A DNA stretch of 64,000 nt from Casuarina equisetifolia (taxonomy: Eukaryota > Streptophyta > Magnoliopsida > Fagales > Casuarinaceae). The translations under genes and the position numbers were made by a program. The DNA lies in assembly GCA_028551475.1 (NCBI GenBank), contig CM052357.1, positions 21,060,451 to 21,124,450 of the forward strand. The letters run 5' to 3'. Shown piece by piece: positions 1-11,225 of the stretch. Position 1 is the stretch's first letter; every line of letters starts with the position of its first letter. Below the pieces are notes generated by a model. It ran no database searches, was not told where the DNA came from, and saw only the letters and a program-made list of their open reading frames with translations.

Positions 1-460
1 TGTGCGAGGAACGAAATATCACTACTTATTGTAAAGGTACGTTTCTAGTCTTTCGAAAATCAACTGTTAATTTATCACAATTGTAATGCATTTATTAAAT
101 CAATCCTGAATTCATATTTCCCTTTTGTTTTGCTTTAAATTTCATGATTTATACCTTTTATCTGAAGCAAATTTGGGTGCCATTGTGCAGATCATAGCCT
201 TTCTGGGCATAGTAGTCGGAAAATCATTGCAGGTGAGAAATTGAATTTTGACATGAAATTTTAGATGTCAAGGGCGTTTAATTTGTTGAAGCTTGTTTCC
301 TGACTTGTGTTGTGCTTTTTCTTCATCTTCAGGAACTGTAAGTGGAGTTTCAGGCGTTGGGGCCTTAGGAATCGGAGCTGTTATGTGGTACTTGAAGAAA
401 GTTAGAGCTAAGGCTGCAGTGACATGTGGGGTCCAAAGCAATGAGAATAGGCTTTTCTGA
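1..460 (+). CDS. C-terminal exons of an unidentified single-pass membrane protein (partial)
   Basis: I read three exons (1-36, 191-232, 333-460) that all splice in phase 1 with GT-AG borders (AAAG/gtacgt, gtgcag/AT, GCAG/gtgaga, cttcag/GA). They end in a TGA at 458-460. The joined end reads a Cys-containing stretch with a possible N-glycosylation site (NITTYC), then a Gly/Val/Ala-rich hydrophobic segment (about 24 residues, from IIAGTVSG to VMWYL), then KK and a short basic tail ending NENRLF. That layout is typical of the end of a type I membrane protein whose short tail is cytosolic. The 5' part lies outside the window and I do not recognise the family. It is not part of the repeated array. 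The consistent splice phase is the main support; the function is unknown. Confidence 0.5.
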
Positions 461-881
461 AGGCATTCAATACTGGATACCTTGCTTTACCTTTTCTTAT
501 TTTTTGATTACTTTTTATACCTTTAACATGCCTCTTTGATGGCTTCTGTTTCTTTCTGTCACATAAAATGAGAACCCATGATACTTCTTTCCTTTCCCTA
601 CGCATCTTTCATAATACATATTGCTGAGTCAAAAGTGAAAGATAGGCCGTGGATGCATCTTTTTGATTATATATTACACAAAACTCATTGGTTTAATCGT
701 TCGCTCTGGAACTTAATTTGTGTATTCTCGAAAATGATACTTAGGATTTATTGTAAAGCCGTCTATTCGGGTTCCCTTCCAGCAACTCCCGAGTGCGAAC
801 ACGCTTCCAAGGAGCTCGTTGTATATCACTTCAGGGAGGAAAAGTAGCAAGGAAGAGAATTGTAACAAAAAGCTTTCCAAA
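461..881. other. Spacer between two convergent genes
   Basis: Tail-to-tail spacer holding the 3' UTRs of the membrane-protein gene (+) and the pectate lyase (-). Short open frames here on both strands have no recognisable domain and no coding character. I see no RNA gene or repeat. Confidence 0.5.
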
Positions 882-2743
882 TCAGCACGCTTTACCAAGA
901 ACACAATTCAGAGGGCCAGCATTTGAAGTCAGAGCAGGCACCATTAATCCATGAGCGACGGCAAACGATTGCTCTCGAGTGTAATACGGAGAGCAGCTTC
1001 CCCACCCAGATTGAATAAAATAGGCACCATTGTCAAACACATCCCTGGAAGATCTCCATTTCCAACTCTTCCAGTAACCCCTTGAGTATCTCTTGGTAAC
1101 CTGTCATACAAGAAACAGCACTTCCCATGTGAAACTCTAAAGCTACTATAACTATCATTTCGAGTAATTCAGTCACTGTCATATGGTTAACCAAATGTTT
1201 TGTTCACTTTCGCACCTGTTTGGCGTGGAGAATGTTAGGAGCTATAAAGTAGTTGCCTTCACTAAAGATTGTTGGATTAGCACTGCCGCCGACGGCATAC
1301 ATTTTCCACTCCTCATATTTATTGTTGGCCACATGCGCATATCCAAACCTGACCCTGAAAAGCACCAGAGTAATATGAGTATGATGATACTGGCGCTTGG
1401 AAATCAAAAACAGGTGAGTTTCCCTCACCTGGGCATTCTCTCGATAAGGCCAGCACCGAACCGGTTGTAGACTATCGTGACTCTCATGACTTTATCTGCA
1501 GTAAATGCATCATCGTGCCCAAGCAGCATCACCTGCAAAATAATTAATAATGACAATTACGATGGTCGTAGTGGTGGCAAATTTTCTTTTAAAGCAATGT
1601 TTGAAAACAGTGTCACATGAGTTCAATATTATTTAAATTTTGTTTGAAAATCTTCTTCCTAAGAAAGAAATATTCATCTACTCTTAGGTTGAGTTTTAGA
1701 TAGAACAGAGTTATTTAACTTTACTTGGGGATGAGGGATATGTCAATAGTACTAAATTAATTTCACATTGCTTCAAATCTACTTGGGAATCTTCTTCATA
1801 AGAAATTTAACAAAAAAAAAAAAAAAAGGCTCTTGCTCTTCAGTAGATTTTTGGATATTTTGAATTTCTTAAGAGTAACATTAAAAGGTGTCATGGAGAA
1901 GGAAAGTACAAATTATATCCCCGTTTAATTCCCTCTTTCATTAGTGTCTACTATTTATGTCAACATTCAAGTAATGGCTAAGATTCCACCATATATACTG
2001 AAGGAAGAAAGTTCTGTGGGTACCTTATCGTGCTGAGAGAAGTAGTTGTTAGAGATGGTAACAGCAGTCGAAGCATGGACAACATCAATGAGGCCATCTG
2101 CAGAACGAGAGAGAAAGCAATGGTCGATCCAAACATAAGAAGATGCAAATACAGAAATGGCATCTCCATCTGAGCCGCCACGACGTCCAACGTGCGTTGG
2201 GCTGCTCCTGACACGGCCAGCTTTCCCGGGCTTACAGTCATGAATGCTGATCCCATGTATAATCACATGGCTTATGCGTTGCACTGTGATACATGGCCCG
2301 TATGCAATCTCCACTTTAGCTCCTCGTCCGTCGATTGTCTTGAAACTATTCATAATAAGCTCGTTCTTGAGTTTGATAACCATGTCATCGGCGAAAACGA
2401 TCCAAAGCGGCTGCGTTTGGATGACACCATAGCGAAGCGTGCCCGGTTTGGGGTTTACCGGATCATCGTACGGTGTAGTGACCACGTATATTTTCCCATA
2501 TTTTCCTCCGATTGCATCTTTGCCAAACCCCACAGCGCAATCAGCCAAAGCACGGCGGTTGGACACCCAATTTGATTTACCTCGCCAGCATGAATCTATT
2601 GTGTTCAAAGTTCTAGGGGTCCAGGGTTCTGGGGTGTAATATGCTCCCGAGGTCGAAGCCAAGAATGTCAGAAAGCATGAAAGCAGTAATGGCAAGGGGG
2701 CTAGGAGGGCCATGGCTGCTTGTGGGGTTGAGACAATGAACAA
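882..2743 (-). CDS. Pectate lyase, family PL1, four exons, apparently intact
   Basis: Cleaves de-esterified homogalacturonan in the cell wall by beta-elimination, in a Ca2+-dependent way. Exons on the minus strand: 2743-2024, 1532-1429, 1354-1216, 1100-882, all with GT-AG borders and a continuous frame (about 393 aa; 383 if translation starts at the second Met at 2713, which begins a clean signal peptide [14 protein letters not shown]). PL1 landmarks in order: CWRG near the mature N terminus, [34 protein letters not shown], then VTIVYN and RMPR (catalytic Arg region), [11 protein letters not shown] and FIAP. The length matches plant PL1 proteins of about 400 aa. One oddity is R-VRFGYAHV where most relatives have CRHGYFHV. 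It is single copy here and lies outside the STIG1 array. Expression in pollen or pistil is common for the family but is not shown by the sequence. Confidence 0.93.
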
Positions 2744-3269
2744 GAAAAGATAAAGAGAGGATTAAATAGGTGTTGAGAAGTGGACCACACGATTCAGGAG
2801 TCGATACTATTTCAGCTTTTCTGGTGAGGTAGGGGCAATCCAGACGTGGTTGCACGAGCTCCGGTTGGTTGACTTGAGGTTATTTAAATGTACTCTTGGA
2901 TATGGACGTAAGACCATTTCTGGGTTCTTTAGAAATATGATGTTCCACTACATACAATTTGGGGAACGACGTGGGGTCGGCTTTCCTCTTTCTAATTCTA
3001 TTGTCTTTTCCTCTTTCTGATTCCAGCGTTTATGATCAAAGCATAAACTATAGTTGACCTTAATATCAACACATAGATTATCTCAAATTTTTTTGGAAAC
3101 CGAATATTATTTTTTGGTTAAGCCAACATCTATATTGGTACGACTTCTAAGCACCAACAATATCCGCAGATTAATGCTCGTTTTAGGGGGGAAAGCCCGA
3201 ATGGCTTGCCGGATTAGATTATGACATCAAGACTTAGGCTCCCACTTACCAAACACTTTGCTCAGGCCA
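2744..3269. other. Pectate lyase upstream region, no gene seen
   Basis: AT-rich DNA upstream of the pectate lyase. A TTAAATAGG-like stretch lies just 5' of the first ATG on the minus strand and may belong to the promoter. I see no coding sequence or repeat up to the mini-LTR element. Confidence 0.4.
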
Positions 3270-3758
3270 CCGTGCTAATATAATATGCCTTACAGTCAGA
3301 ATTGTGCTGGCCGCTAGATTTTATATTATTTGGAAAGTGAACAAAATAATGTTCTTCTTACCTGAGTGGAAGCTAATAAGGTCAGGCTCTCTTGTCGTTT
3401 TACCCAATGTGAAACTGGATATTTCAACACTCCAACACTCCCTTATCATTTTACCCAATGTGGGACTGAATATTTTAACACTCCAACACTCTCCCGCAGT
3501 CTCATGTTGGGTGCGGTGAGAGGTGGGACCAATCTAGAGAGAGAGACCACACCAAGGTAAACAGGACACGGGGCTAGCTCTGATACCATCTTAGAAAGTG
3601 AAGGGCCCAATTAAAACACAGAATTGTGCAATAGTGGGTTGCCAGCGAAAACAAATAAGGTTAGGTTTTCCTATCGTTTTACCTGAGCGAAAGCTAATAA
3701 GACCAGACTCTCCTATCGTTTTACCCGATGTGGGATTAGATATTTCAACACTCCAACA
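3270..3758 (-). mobile_element. TRIM-like miniature LTR retrotransposon (non-coding)
   Basis: Read on the minus strand, a repeat starting TGTTGGAGTGTTGAAATATC begins at 3758 and runs about 168 bp to about 3591. It is followed directly by TGGTATCAGAGC (3588-3577), the primer-binding site matching initiator-Met tRNA. About 85 bp later a purine run (GCGGGAGAG) precedes a second copy of the repeat start at 3488, about 50 bp long, and then a third starting at 3437 that reads to about 3270. This layout of short LTRs, primer site, tiny interior and purine tract is that of a TRIM. It has no coding capacity. The LTR copies have clearly diverged, so it is not recent. The outer border near 3270 is approximate. 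Confidence 0.65.
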
Positions 3759-5007
3759 ATAAGGTCAACCTTGGACTCAAGTTTGTTCTTATCTTGATTT
3801 TCAGTTCTACTACTGTTGTCTGAACTTTTCCTATGTTGCGGTTCTTTGGATAATGTTTAACTCTTTATGCAGTTTTCCCTTTTGTTCGTTGTTTAATTAC
3901 CATGCAAACAACAAAGAAGAATGTGCAGGCTTCACATTCAACCAAAGAAGAAATCACACAAAGTCAAAGTAGAGCTAACTCCAAATATGATAAGTACTGC
4001 CCGGCTTCATGTCACTTTGGTGTTAGAAAGTCTATCTTTAATTAAGATTTCACTCCAAAACAAAGTCTTTCGTTTATCTAAAAAGAAACATTTTAAGTAG
4101 GATTTTGAAAATATAAGACCGTTTTAATACAATTTTCAATATACTCCTTCCTTGAGAATAAGAAAATATTTCTTAAAGAATCTTTGTTTATGTTTGAAGA
4201 TGTGTCCTGCTTGAATATGAATTCTAATATCAAGTTTAAAAACTCATTCTTACTTAAAAATTAACTTAGGAATAGAGAATCTTTCTTCCATTAAGGGAGG
4301 ATTAAAATTTTATTTAGATAATATAAGTTTTTTGTTAGACTGTTTTCGACACCATGGATCGTGCGGGATGACTTTTTGTGATTCAACCTTCTTCACTATT
4401 GCACACGTGTAGAATTTTACTGCGGAAGCAACTAGAGTATAACACCAAGTGGGGGGAGGGGATTGTGTTTATGGCGACAATATGTGGCTCTAAAAGCATC
4501 GACGAGTTTGAAGTCTAGACGTGTGCCTTTTTAGCCTCTTCCATGCGACATGGAAGGACGTTCTCACTGAAACCTCCTGTAGGCTATATTTGTTTCATTA
4601 TGTGCACACGTGAAGGATAGGACCATGGCAGATCGTAAATCACAAAGACCTTGCAACTTGCATGATTTATAATTTTATATCCAATTGACCATCCTAAGAC
4701 TACAAAAGGAAAATGAGACTCTACTATCATAAATCAAGATGATGAACTTACAAGCATTTTTTCGGAACCCTTAATACAAAATCTCACTCACTACCAATAT
4801 TCTGATTAACAAGTACTGAACCAGTCTTCACGTACATAAAGGAATTGAAAGAATAACATACAACGGGCGAAGCCCATCAAACGTGATGGCTTGCCTTTAT
4901 TACGTATTTACAGAAATAACAAATTCATATACCGCCATTGAACCACGTTCTAGTATAGCTAGTTTGGCAGCTAATCGATCCTGATTGCTCTGGGATTTGT
5001 TTCTTCG
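3759..5007. other. Block 0 left flank and 3' region of STIG1 A1
   Basis: From about 3840 the sequence matches the left flanks of blocks 1 and 2 (near 8165 and 26130), so this is the left edge of the duplicated array. A stretch from about 4015 (ggtgttagaaagtct) recurs before every type A gene. Nearer the gene lies the A1 3' UTR, with an AATAAA signal on the minus strand (TTTATT at 4896-4901). No other gene is seen. Confidence 0.55.
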
Positions 5008-5466
5008 TTACGCATAGCTGCACATCCCATACGCACATGAACTCCCTCTCTTGCACTTGTTATCGCAGCTTCCACAATGCTTTTTGTTGGTCCTGGGGTT
5101 CACGCACTTACCTTTGCAGCAAATCTTTGAGTAACTACATTTCTTCCCACACCTCCCACAGTTGAGTTCGTCGGTCTTCAAATTAACACATCTCTTGTTG
5201 CAGCAATTCCGGCGCCGGCTGCCCTTGACACGACAGATCTTGGGGTACTTGTCACACGTCATGAAGGCCCTGTACTTCTGAGTAAGGAAGCGGCTTGTCC
5301 CTCGGAGAGAAGTTGATTCTTGAGTTTCATCCAATGGAAGATCAGAAGTTTCACCAGCAGGTTCATCGTCCTCGTCGTGGAAGCCTTGTTCAGATGGTAT
5401 GGCTGAAAGAGTAATGGCTAAAATCATGAGAATAGCCAGCACTAGGAATGTCTTTGGGGACTTCAT
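5008..5466 (-). CDS. STIG1-like cysteine-rich secreted peptide, type A copy 1
   Basis: A 152-aa, single-exon protein of the STIG1 family (Pfam Stig1). Residues 1 to about 24 form a signal peptide (MKSPKTFLVLAILMILAITL). Then come an acidic linker (HDEDDEPAGETSD), the conserved SLRGTSRFLTQ segment (about 53-63), and a C-terminal domain of about 85 residues with 16 Cys, including NCCNKRCVN, NCGRCGKKC, ICCKGKCVN and KHCGSC and ending CSYA. Family members are apoplastic: tobacco and tomato STIG1 act in stigma exudate and pollen-tube growth, and Arabidopsis GRI in ROS-induced cell death. Which role applies here is unknown. The start is the Met shared by all type A copies. The TATA box lies about 117 bp upstream, further than in A2-A4 because A1 carries about 48 extra bp in its leader. 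This is the most divergent type A copy. Confidence 0.92.
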   Translation of the reverse strand: MKSPKTFLVLAILMILAITLSAIPSEQGFHDEDDEPAGETSDLPLDETQESTSLRGTSRFLTQKYRAFMTCDKYPKICRVKGSRRRNCCNKRCVNLKTDELNCGRCGKKCSYSKICCKGKCVNPRTNKKHCGSCDNKCKRGSSCAYGMCSYA

Positions 5467-5582
5467 GTCTTCCGTAAGAAGGATAAATAGAAACAGAGAT
5501 ATAGATCTGAAAAAAGCTGTTAATAAAAGAATGGAGACAATCTGAATGCTTTGGATGGAAAGACTCGAGGGAAGTAGAGTTG

Positions 5583-5590
5583 TTTATATA
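5583..5590 (-). promoter_or_regulatory. TATA box of STIG1 A1
   Basis: TATATAAA on the minus strand, about 117 bp before the A1 start codon and in the same sequence context as the TATA boxes of A2, A3 and A4. Confidence 0.7.
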
Positions 5591-5599
5591 GCAAACTAG

Positions 5600-7968
5600 A
5601 GGCGAACGTGTTCGGTTGAAAAAAAATAAATCCTTGTATTCTAATGCCGTTTACTCTGAAGTGGGATGGTCTAATTCAACGGCCACGTACAAGTAAACGA
5701 AAGTTAGGCTTCGAGAGAAGTATTAGACTCAAATTAGCTGCAACGTAGAAGCAGCCAGATAAGGAAATAGTTCGGTAGGTGAGGCTTCTCTCCTTACCCA
5801 ACAATGTCGACAATTTTAATTAAGCTTAACTGATAAAGACTTCTTAAGACACAAGTGGGCTTAAACAAAATCCCACGCTGACTTAGAACGGGGATCTGAA
5901 GTATTGGAAAGAAGTCATCTTATTTTAAAATCCATAATCATCGCTTAGTGCGGTTTCAGTCGAGCATTTGTATTCATCTCAATGGAAAAATGCTCGTACT
6001 CGGTCAAATTCCAATGTCGTTATACGATAGGCACAGTCCAACAAGTCGGCATCCAATATATATCCATTTTTAGAGCGAACAATATTGTGAAAAGTAACAA
6101 TATAAATCAAATCCCAAATCCAATCTCAAATGAGCAATAAAATTAGGGAAAATAGGATAAATCAAATAGTGATTCTCCCAAGAATATTTTGAGTACTAGA
6201 TGTGAACCTATGAGAACGTTTTTGTAAGAGAAATGAAGCTTTTTCATGGACATTTTTTCTGTACTGGTATTTCTGCAATGCACTCATACAGTAACACAAT
6301 TAGGGGAGAGAGAGAAAAAAAAAAAAAAAAAAGAGAGACAAGAATAAGCTCTGTTCTGCGTTCCTTCTTTCCACCAGATAGAAAGCCTTCTTTTCTTATT
6401 TTTCCTATAACTCTATGCACACTAACACCACTTAGAGAGAGAATAATAAAATGATAATATATGCCTTCTCCCTATTGAAAAATACTTCCGTTGTGATCTG
6501 CTGGCAGTCACTTTTTCACTTCAAAAATCAAAGTTGGAGAGAGAAGAGAACGTGTAGTTTTTCGCTTTTATCGTGCGGGCTCTTTTGCTTTTACATGAGT
6601 TGTCAAGGTGCCTCTTTTTCACTTTGCCTTGAGATGCGTCGCCTGTACAAAAAGGAGATCCATGGCGGGTTGAATATGTGCGTCACGCGAAACAAGCGTT
6701 CCACTAAGCCCTCTGCGGGCCTAGGCCTAGTTCCAAGATTTATTAAGATCAGCCCACAATATAATCAACAAATAATATATATATAGCGTTAGTATAATAT
6801 TTTAGGTAAATATTATATCATCTCATGTCCTATATTGAGATTCTATTTCTATTTTGAAAATTTATTTTTAAATACCTTTTTCTTTTTGTCATCGTCAAAA
6901 TAATAACAAAATAACAACATCCTATTGGGGATGTGCTTATCAATTGCTGGTAGAGCTGAAAAACTGGAAGTTTGGTTGTTCAAAACTTTGAAGATTCCAT
7001 GTATTCGCTTTCTATACAGAGAGAGAGAAGTGGTACATAAGCAAAAACATTTAGCCTGTGATTTGGGTTTTGTTTTGAAATTAATTGAAGTTCCTTGTTG
7101 ACTATGATCTCGACTTAATAAAAGAAATAAGTTTGGCCTTGCAAATAGGAGACCAACAGCATCTGTCGAGTGCTTATTAGCAAACTAGTGTGTACATTAC
7201 TTCATGCATATTTACGTGATAACCTGTCCAAATTACTAGCTAAAACATTCTTTTTGTTTATTTATAGGCCAATAGTGTTTGATTTGATGTCGTTTTCAAT
7301 TATGTTCTTAAAATGTTTAAAGGTACAATTTGCACGATTATTTTAGTCTTGTAAGTTTGTTTTGGTAACACCTTTGTACTTAGAAGTGTTATTATTAATA
7401 TTTAGTAAGTTAATATAGAGTTAGAAAATTCACATATTGTTAGCTCGGTAGAAAATTTAGTAATGAATTTATTAAATATATTCTTTCAGTTGTTTTGTTT
7501 GAATGACTAAGATCAACTACAATTTATTGTTTGAAGTGTAGGAAAATATGTAATTGAGGTTTTAAATTATGGAAAATTATAATTCTTGTTTGTAAAAGAA
7601 ATGCTATGCCTTGAAATCTTAAAGTTAGTTCCCTAAATTCATAGAATTACAACTTTGTAACTGGTTTCAATTTGAAGAGAAATCACAAAAACTACCATCA
7701 AAAGTCCACATGACTCTTATTATTCATTAAAGAGAATTTCACACCCTATTAGGTCACAACCATTACAAACAGTTTACCAAAGTTTATAGCATACTACATC
7801 ACAAGAGAATCAGCAACTTCATACTTTTTTATGGTAGTCTAAGTAGGCAAGAGCCCCATGATAAAGGAGGGAGAGCTTCCTTTATTTGCTAACAAAACCA
7901 TATTTCCTACTTCCTGCGTATATTACTTGAATACTTTTGCAAGTTGCTACAGGTAGAAACACACCAGT
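5600..7968. other. Block 0 spacer between A1 and the type B remnant
   Basis: Homology with the other type A upstream regions runs to about 6045, where it stops abruptly. From there to about 7140 the sequence is unique in the window and includes a (GA)n/poly-A low-complexity run at about 6307-6336. Open frames at 6233-6786 show no domain and look fortuitous. From about 7140 to 7968 the sequence matches the downstream flank of B3 and B4 (about 29.6-30.4 kb and 52.6-53.4 kb). Confidence 0.5.
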
Positions 7969-8157
7969 CTAAGCATAGCTGCATAACCCGTAGTCACAAG
8001 AGCCTCCATTCCTGTACCTCTTGTTACACTGGCAGCAGTGTCTTTCGTTGCTAGATGGGTTCACGCACGCCCCTTGGCGTCACATTTCGGAATAGCTGCA
8101 CTTCTTCCCGCAATTTCTACAGTTAATTTTCTCTGTCATCAACCTACACATTACTTG
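7969..8157 (-). pseudogene. STIG1-like type B, 3' half only, broken
   Basis: The minus strand reads the last two-thirds of a type B Cys domain (NCRNCGKKCSYSE ... GACVNPSSNERHC ... GGSCDYGLCSYA, stop at 7969). Next to B3 and B4 it carries a stop codon where the CC pair of ELCCQG should be, and one later Cys has become Tyr (NKRYRN). It ends abruptly at about 8157, where the sequence changes to the left flank of block 1. No signal peptide or N-terminal half is present. It is a host gene fragment left at a duplication junction. Its 3' flank is still recognisable. Confidence 0.8.
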
Positions 8158-9353
8158 ACTGGATAATGTTTAACTTTCTATGTGCTATTCCCTTTTGTTC
8201 CTTAATTGATTAGCATGCAGCCAACAAACAAGAATTTACGGACTCCACATGCAAAGAGAGCAAGAAATCAACAAAGGTTGAGTAGAGCTAACACCAAATA
8301 TGATAAGTATTGCCCACAAAGTGGTTCTTGTCACTTTGGTGTTAGAAAGTCTTTTTTTTTTTAAGATTTCACTCCAAAACAAGGTCTTTCTATTATCTAA
8401 AGATGATTCTTAAGTAAGATTGCAAAACACAAGATTTTTTTCATATAAGTTTTAATATATCCCTTCATCTTGTGTGTAAGACAATATTTTCTATAAGAAT
8501 CTTTGGTCATGCGAGAAGATGTGTCTAATTTGAATATGAATTTTGGTATTTTATTAAAAAATCATTCCTACCTAAAAAATTAAGGCAAAAACATAGAATC
8601 TTTCTTCCATTTAAAAAAGATTAAAATAATATTTAGATAATATAAGTTTTTGTTTCCACCAACAAAAAAAAGAAATAATATAAGTTTTTGTTAAACTGCT
8701 TTCAACACCGTGGATCCCACGGGATGGTTTTGTGGCTCAACCCTTTGCACTATTGCACACATGTAGAATTTTATTGCAGAAGCCATTATAGTATGACAAC
8801 AAATGGGGTGAGGGGATTAGTTTATAGTGTCGATATGTTGCTCCATAAGCATTGACGAGTTTGAAGTCTAGACATGGGCCTCTTATGACTCTTCCATGCG
8901 ACATGGAAACCCACTGTAGGCTATACATGTTTCAATATTTGCAGAAGTGGCGGATAGGACCATGGCCAATCGTACATCACAAAGACCTTATAACTTGCAT
9001 GATTTATAATTTTATTTCCGATTGACCATCCTAAAACTACAAAAGGAAAATTAGAGTCTATTATCATGGATTAAGATGATATACGTACATGCATTTTTTC
9101 AGAAACCTTACAACTTATATGCAAAATCTCAATCGCGACCAATAATTCTGATGAACAAGTACTGAACAAGTCTTCACGTACATAAAGGAATTGAAAAAAT
9201 AACAAACAACGGGCGAAGCCCATCAAACGTGATGGCTTGCCTTTATTACATACTCACAGCAATAACAAATACATATACTGCCATTGAACCACTTTCTAGT
9301 ATAGCTAGTTTGGCAGCTGATCGATCCTGATTGCTCTGGGTTTTGTTTCTTAT
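8158..9353. other. Block 1 left flank and A2 3' region
   Basis: Counterpart of 3840-5007. It has the shared ggtgttagaaagtc stretch at about 8338 and an A2 3' UTR with TTTATT (minus-strand AATAAA) at about 9242. One copy of the 29-bp 3' UTR motif that is repeated in A3 and A4 lies at about 9247-9280. No gene is seen. Confidence 0.5.
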
Positions 9354-9812
9354 TTAGGCATAGCTGCACATCCCATACGCACATGAACTCCCTTTCTTGC
9401 ATTTGTTACCGCAGCTTCCACAATGCTTTATGTTGGTCCTGGGGTTCACACACTTACCCTCGCAGCAAATCTTTTTGTAATTACATTTCTTCCCACACCT
9501 CCCACAGTTGAGTCTGTCTGTCTCCAAATTAACACATCTCTTGTTGCAGCAATTCCGTCGCTGGCTGCCCTTGACATGGCAGATCTTAGGGTACTTGTCA
9601 CACGTCATGAAGGCACGGTGCCTCTGAGTAAGGAAGCGGCTTGTCCCTCGGAGAGAAGTTGATTCTTGGGTTTCATCCAATGGAAGATCAGAAGTTTCAT
9701 CAGTAGTTTCATTGTCCTCGTTGTGGAATCCATGTTCAGCTGGTATGGCTGAAAGAGCAATAGCCAAAGCCATGAGAATAGCCAACACAAGGAATGTCGT
9801 TGGGGACTTCAT
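9354..9812 (-). CDS. STIG1-like cysteine-rich secreted peptide, type A copy 2
   Basis: 152 aa from the Met at 9812 (MKSPTTFLVLAILMALAIAL). The frame is open a further 18 codons upstream, but the 9812 Met matches the other copies and starts a good signal peptide. It has an acidic linker, SLRGTSRFLTQRHRAF, and a 16-Cys STIG1 domain ending GMCSYA. Compared with A3 and A4 it has changes in the linker (HNEDNETTDETSD) and ICHVKGS instead of ICRVKGS. TATATAAA lies 69 bp upstream. Expected to be secreted to the apoplast. The receptor and role are unknown. Confidence 0.92.
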   Translation of the reverse strand: MKSPTTFLVLAILMALAIALSAIPAEHGFHNEDNETTDETSDLPLDETQESTSLRGTSRFLTQRHRAFMTCDKYPKICHVKGSQRRNCCNKRCVNLETDRLNCGRCGKKCNYKKICCEGKCVNPRTNIKHCGSCGNKCKKGSSCAYGMCSYA

Positions 9813-9880
9813 GATTTCCGTAAGAAGGATGGATAGAATCTGAATGTGTTGGATGGAAAGACTCAAGGGATGTAGAGTTA

Positions 9881-9888
9881 TTTATATA
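9881..9888 (-). promoter_or_regulatory. TATA box of STIG1 A2
   Basis: TATATAAA on the minus strand, 69 bp before the start codon and at the same distance as in A3 and A4. Confidence 0.7.
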
Positions 9889-10337
9889 GCAAAGTAGAGG
9901 CGAACGAGTTTGGTTGAAAAAGAATAAATCCTTGTATTCTAATACCGCTTATTCTGAAGTGGGGTGGTCTAATTCAACAGCCACGTACAAGTAAACGGAA
10001 GTTAGGCTTCGAAAAAAGTATTAGACTCAAATTAGGTGCAACGTAGAAGCAATCAGATGAGGAAATATTTCGGTGGGTGAGGTTCTTCTCCTTGCCCAAC
10101 AATGTCAACAAGCTTAAATAACCATATTGGTAAATGCCTCTTAAGGTAAAAGTGGGCTTAAGCAAGATTCAACACAGATTTAGAACTGGGATCTGAAGGG
10201 TAGGAAAGACGTTGTCTTATTTTAGAATCCATAATCATCGCCTAGTGTGGCCTAAGTCGAGCATCTGTATTCATCTCAAGGAAAAGACGCTTGTACTTCA
10301 GTCAAATTCCATTGTCGTTATGTGACAGGTACCTACC

Positions 10338-10790
10338 AAAAATTCGGCATCTCAATTTCTTTCAAGGAGAAGCCAAAAGGCTTAAGCATATTATGCTGCG
10401 CCTGGAATTGGTCACTCGTACAGAATGTCAGGCTTGAACTGCAATACTGCTCTTGCACTGGCCAGTTCAATCTTTCATTTTCTCGTTCAAATGCCAGGAG
10501 AGAAGCCAGCTGGCTTCTCTTCTTCCAGGCGGACATATCAGTTACACCAGCACTTCCAGGCAAATAATTCGGCATCTCAGTTTTTTTTCAAGGACAAACC
10601 AGAAGGCTTGAGTAGATTATGGTCCTTGAATTGGTTAGTCGTCGAGAATATTAGGCCTGAACTGCAACTCTAGTCTTGCCCTGGCTAGTTCAATCTTTCA
10701 TTTTGTCGTTCAAATGCAACGAGTGAAGCCAGCAGGTTTCTCTTCTTCCAGAAATATCTGTTACTTAAGCACTTCCAAAGAGTTCGTACG
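10338..10790. repeat. Tandem pair of about 225-bp repeats upstream of A2
   Basis: Two diverged copies side by side (about 10338-10567 and 10568-10790). Both start near ggcatctca and both contain ggccagttcaatctttcatt (second copy slightly changed) and sequence around agaagccagc. The pair recurs upstream of A3 and A4 but not A1. It could be a minisatellite-like promoter duplication. Open frames across it are not shared cleanly between copies, so I do not call a gene. Confidence 0.7.
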
Positions 10791-10889
10791 TATTAGATTT
10801 ACTCCGAAAGTATTATTTCGATTGCATTAGAATGCTTAAAGACTTAATCCAGAAGCTTGCTTAAGAATTGAAGGATACTTTTAATTTGT

Positions 10890-11225
10890 ACTCCATCTTA
10901 AGGATCTTAGCCCAAGTCCACCACTACTCAAGAGGTTTCATTGAGAAAAATAATTATCCAAGCTTTTAATGTGCATTACAAATACTCTCCTCTTTGACAT
11001 TGGATTCTATTGTTTAATATTATACTATAATCTAGGCTCCATCTTCAATATTCCCCATATTCCAAGCTCAATCTCATTGAGCTTAGTCTAATATGAAAGG
11101 CACAAGTCCAACATTCCTCATAAGGCCTCATTGAAGAGAGCAATTATCTAAGCTTATGTGGCACATTACAAGAGCTCTCCCCTTTATGTGAGACTCAATT
11201 GTCCAATATTTCTCTAGTCTATTTG
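10890..11225 (-). repeat. Two degenerate direct repeats (possible old TRIM), block 1
   Basis: On the minus strand two related segments of about 120 bp lie about 60-70 bp apart (about 11095-11215 and 10905-11030). Each has AATATT, a GAGGAGA run, TTTGTAATGTG or CTTGTAATGTG, a TCTC..AATGA stretch and GTTGGACTTG or GGACTTGGGC. They look like the two ends of a worn miniature LTR element. The same structure sits in blocks 2 and 3, so it is older than those duplications. No primer site is clear, so the class is uncertain. Confidence 0.35.

Noticed and set aside
2192-2575. 127-codon plus-strand frame opposite the pectate lyase
   Set aside because: Antisense shadow of pectate lyase exon 1, which has clear family motifs and splice sites.
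3270-3758. Cassandra-type element with 5S rRNA-like LTR
   Set aside because: The LTR has no recognisable 5S internal promoter sequence.
7969-8157. Type B remnant as a small working gene
   Set aside because: No start, no signal peptide, an internal stop and lost cysteines.
10322-10673. Overlapping 80-codon frames in the upstream tandem repeats, both strands
   Set aside because: Not kept in the same register between the two repeat copies or between blocks, and no domain.
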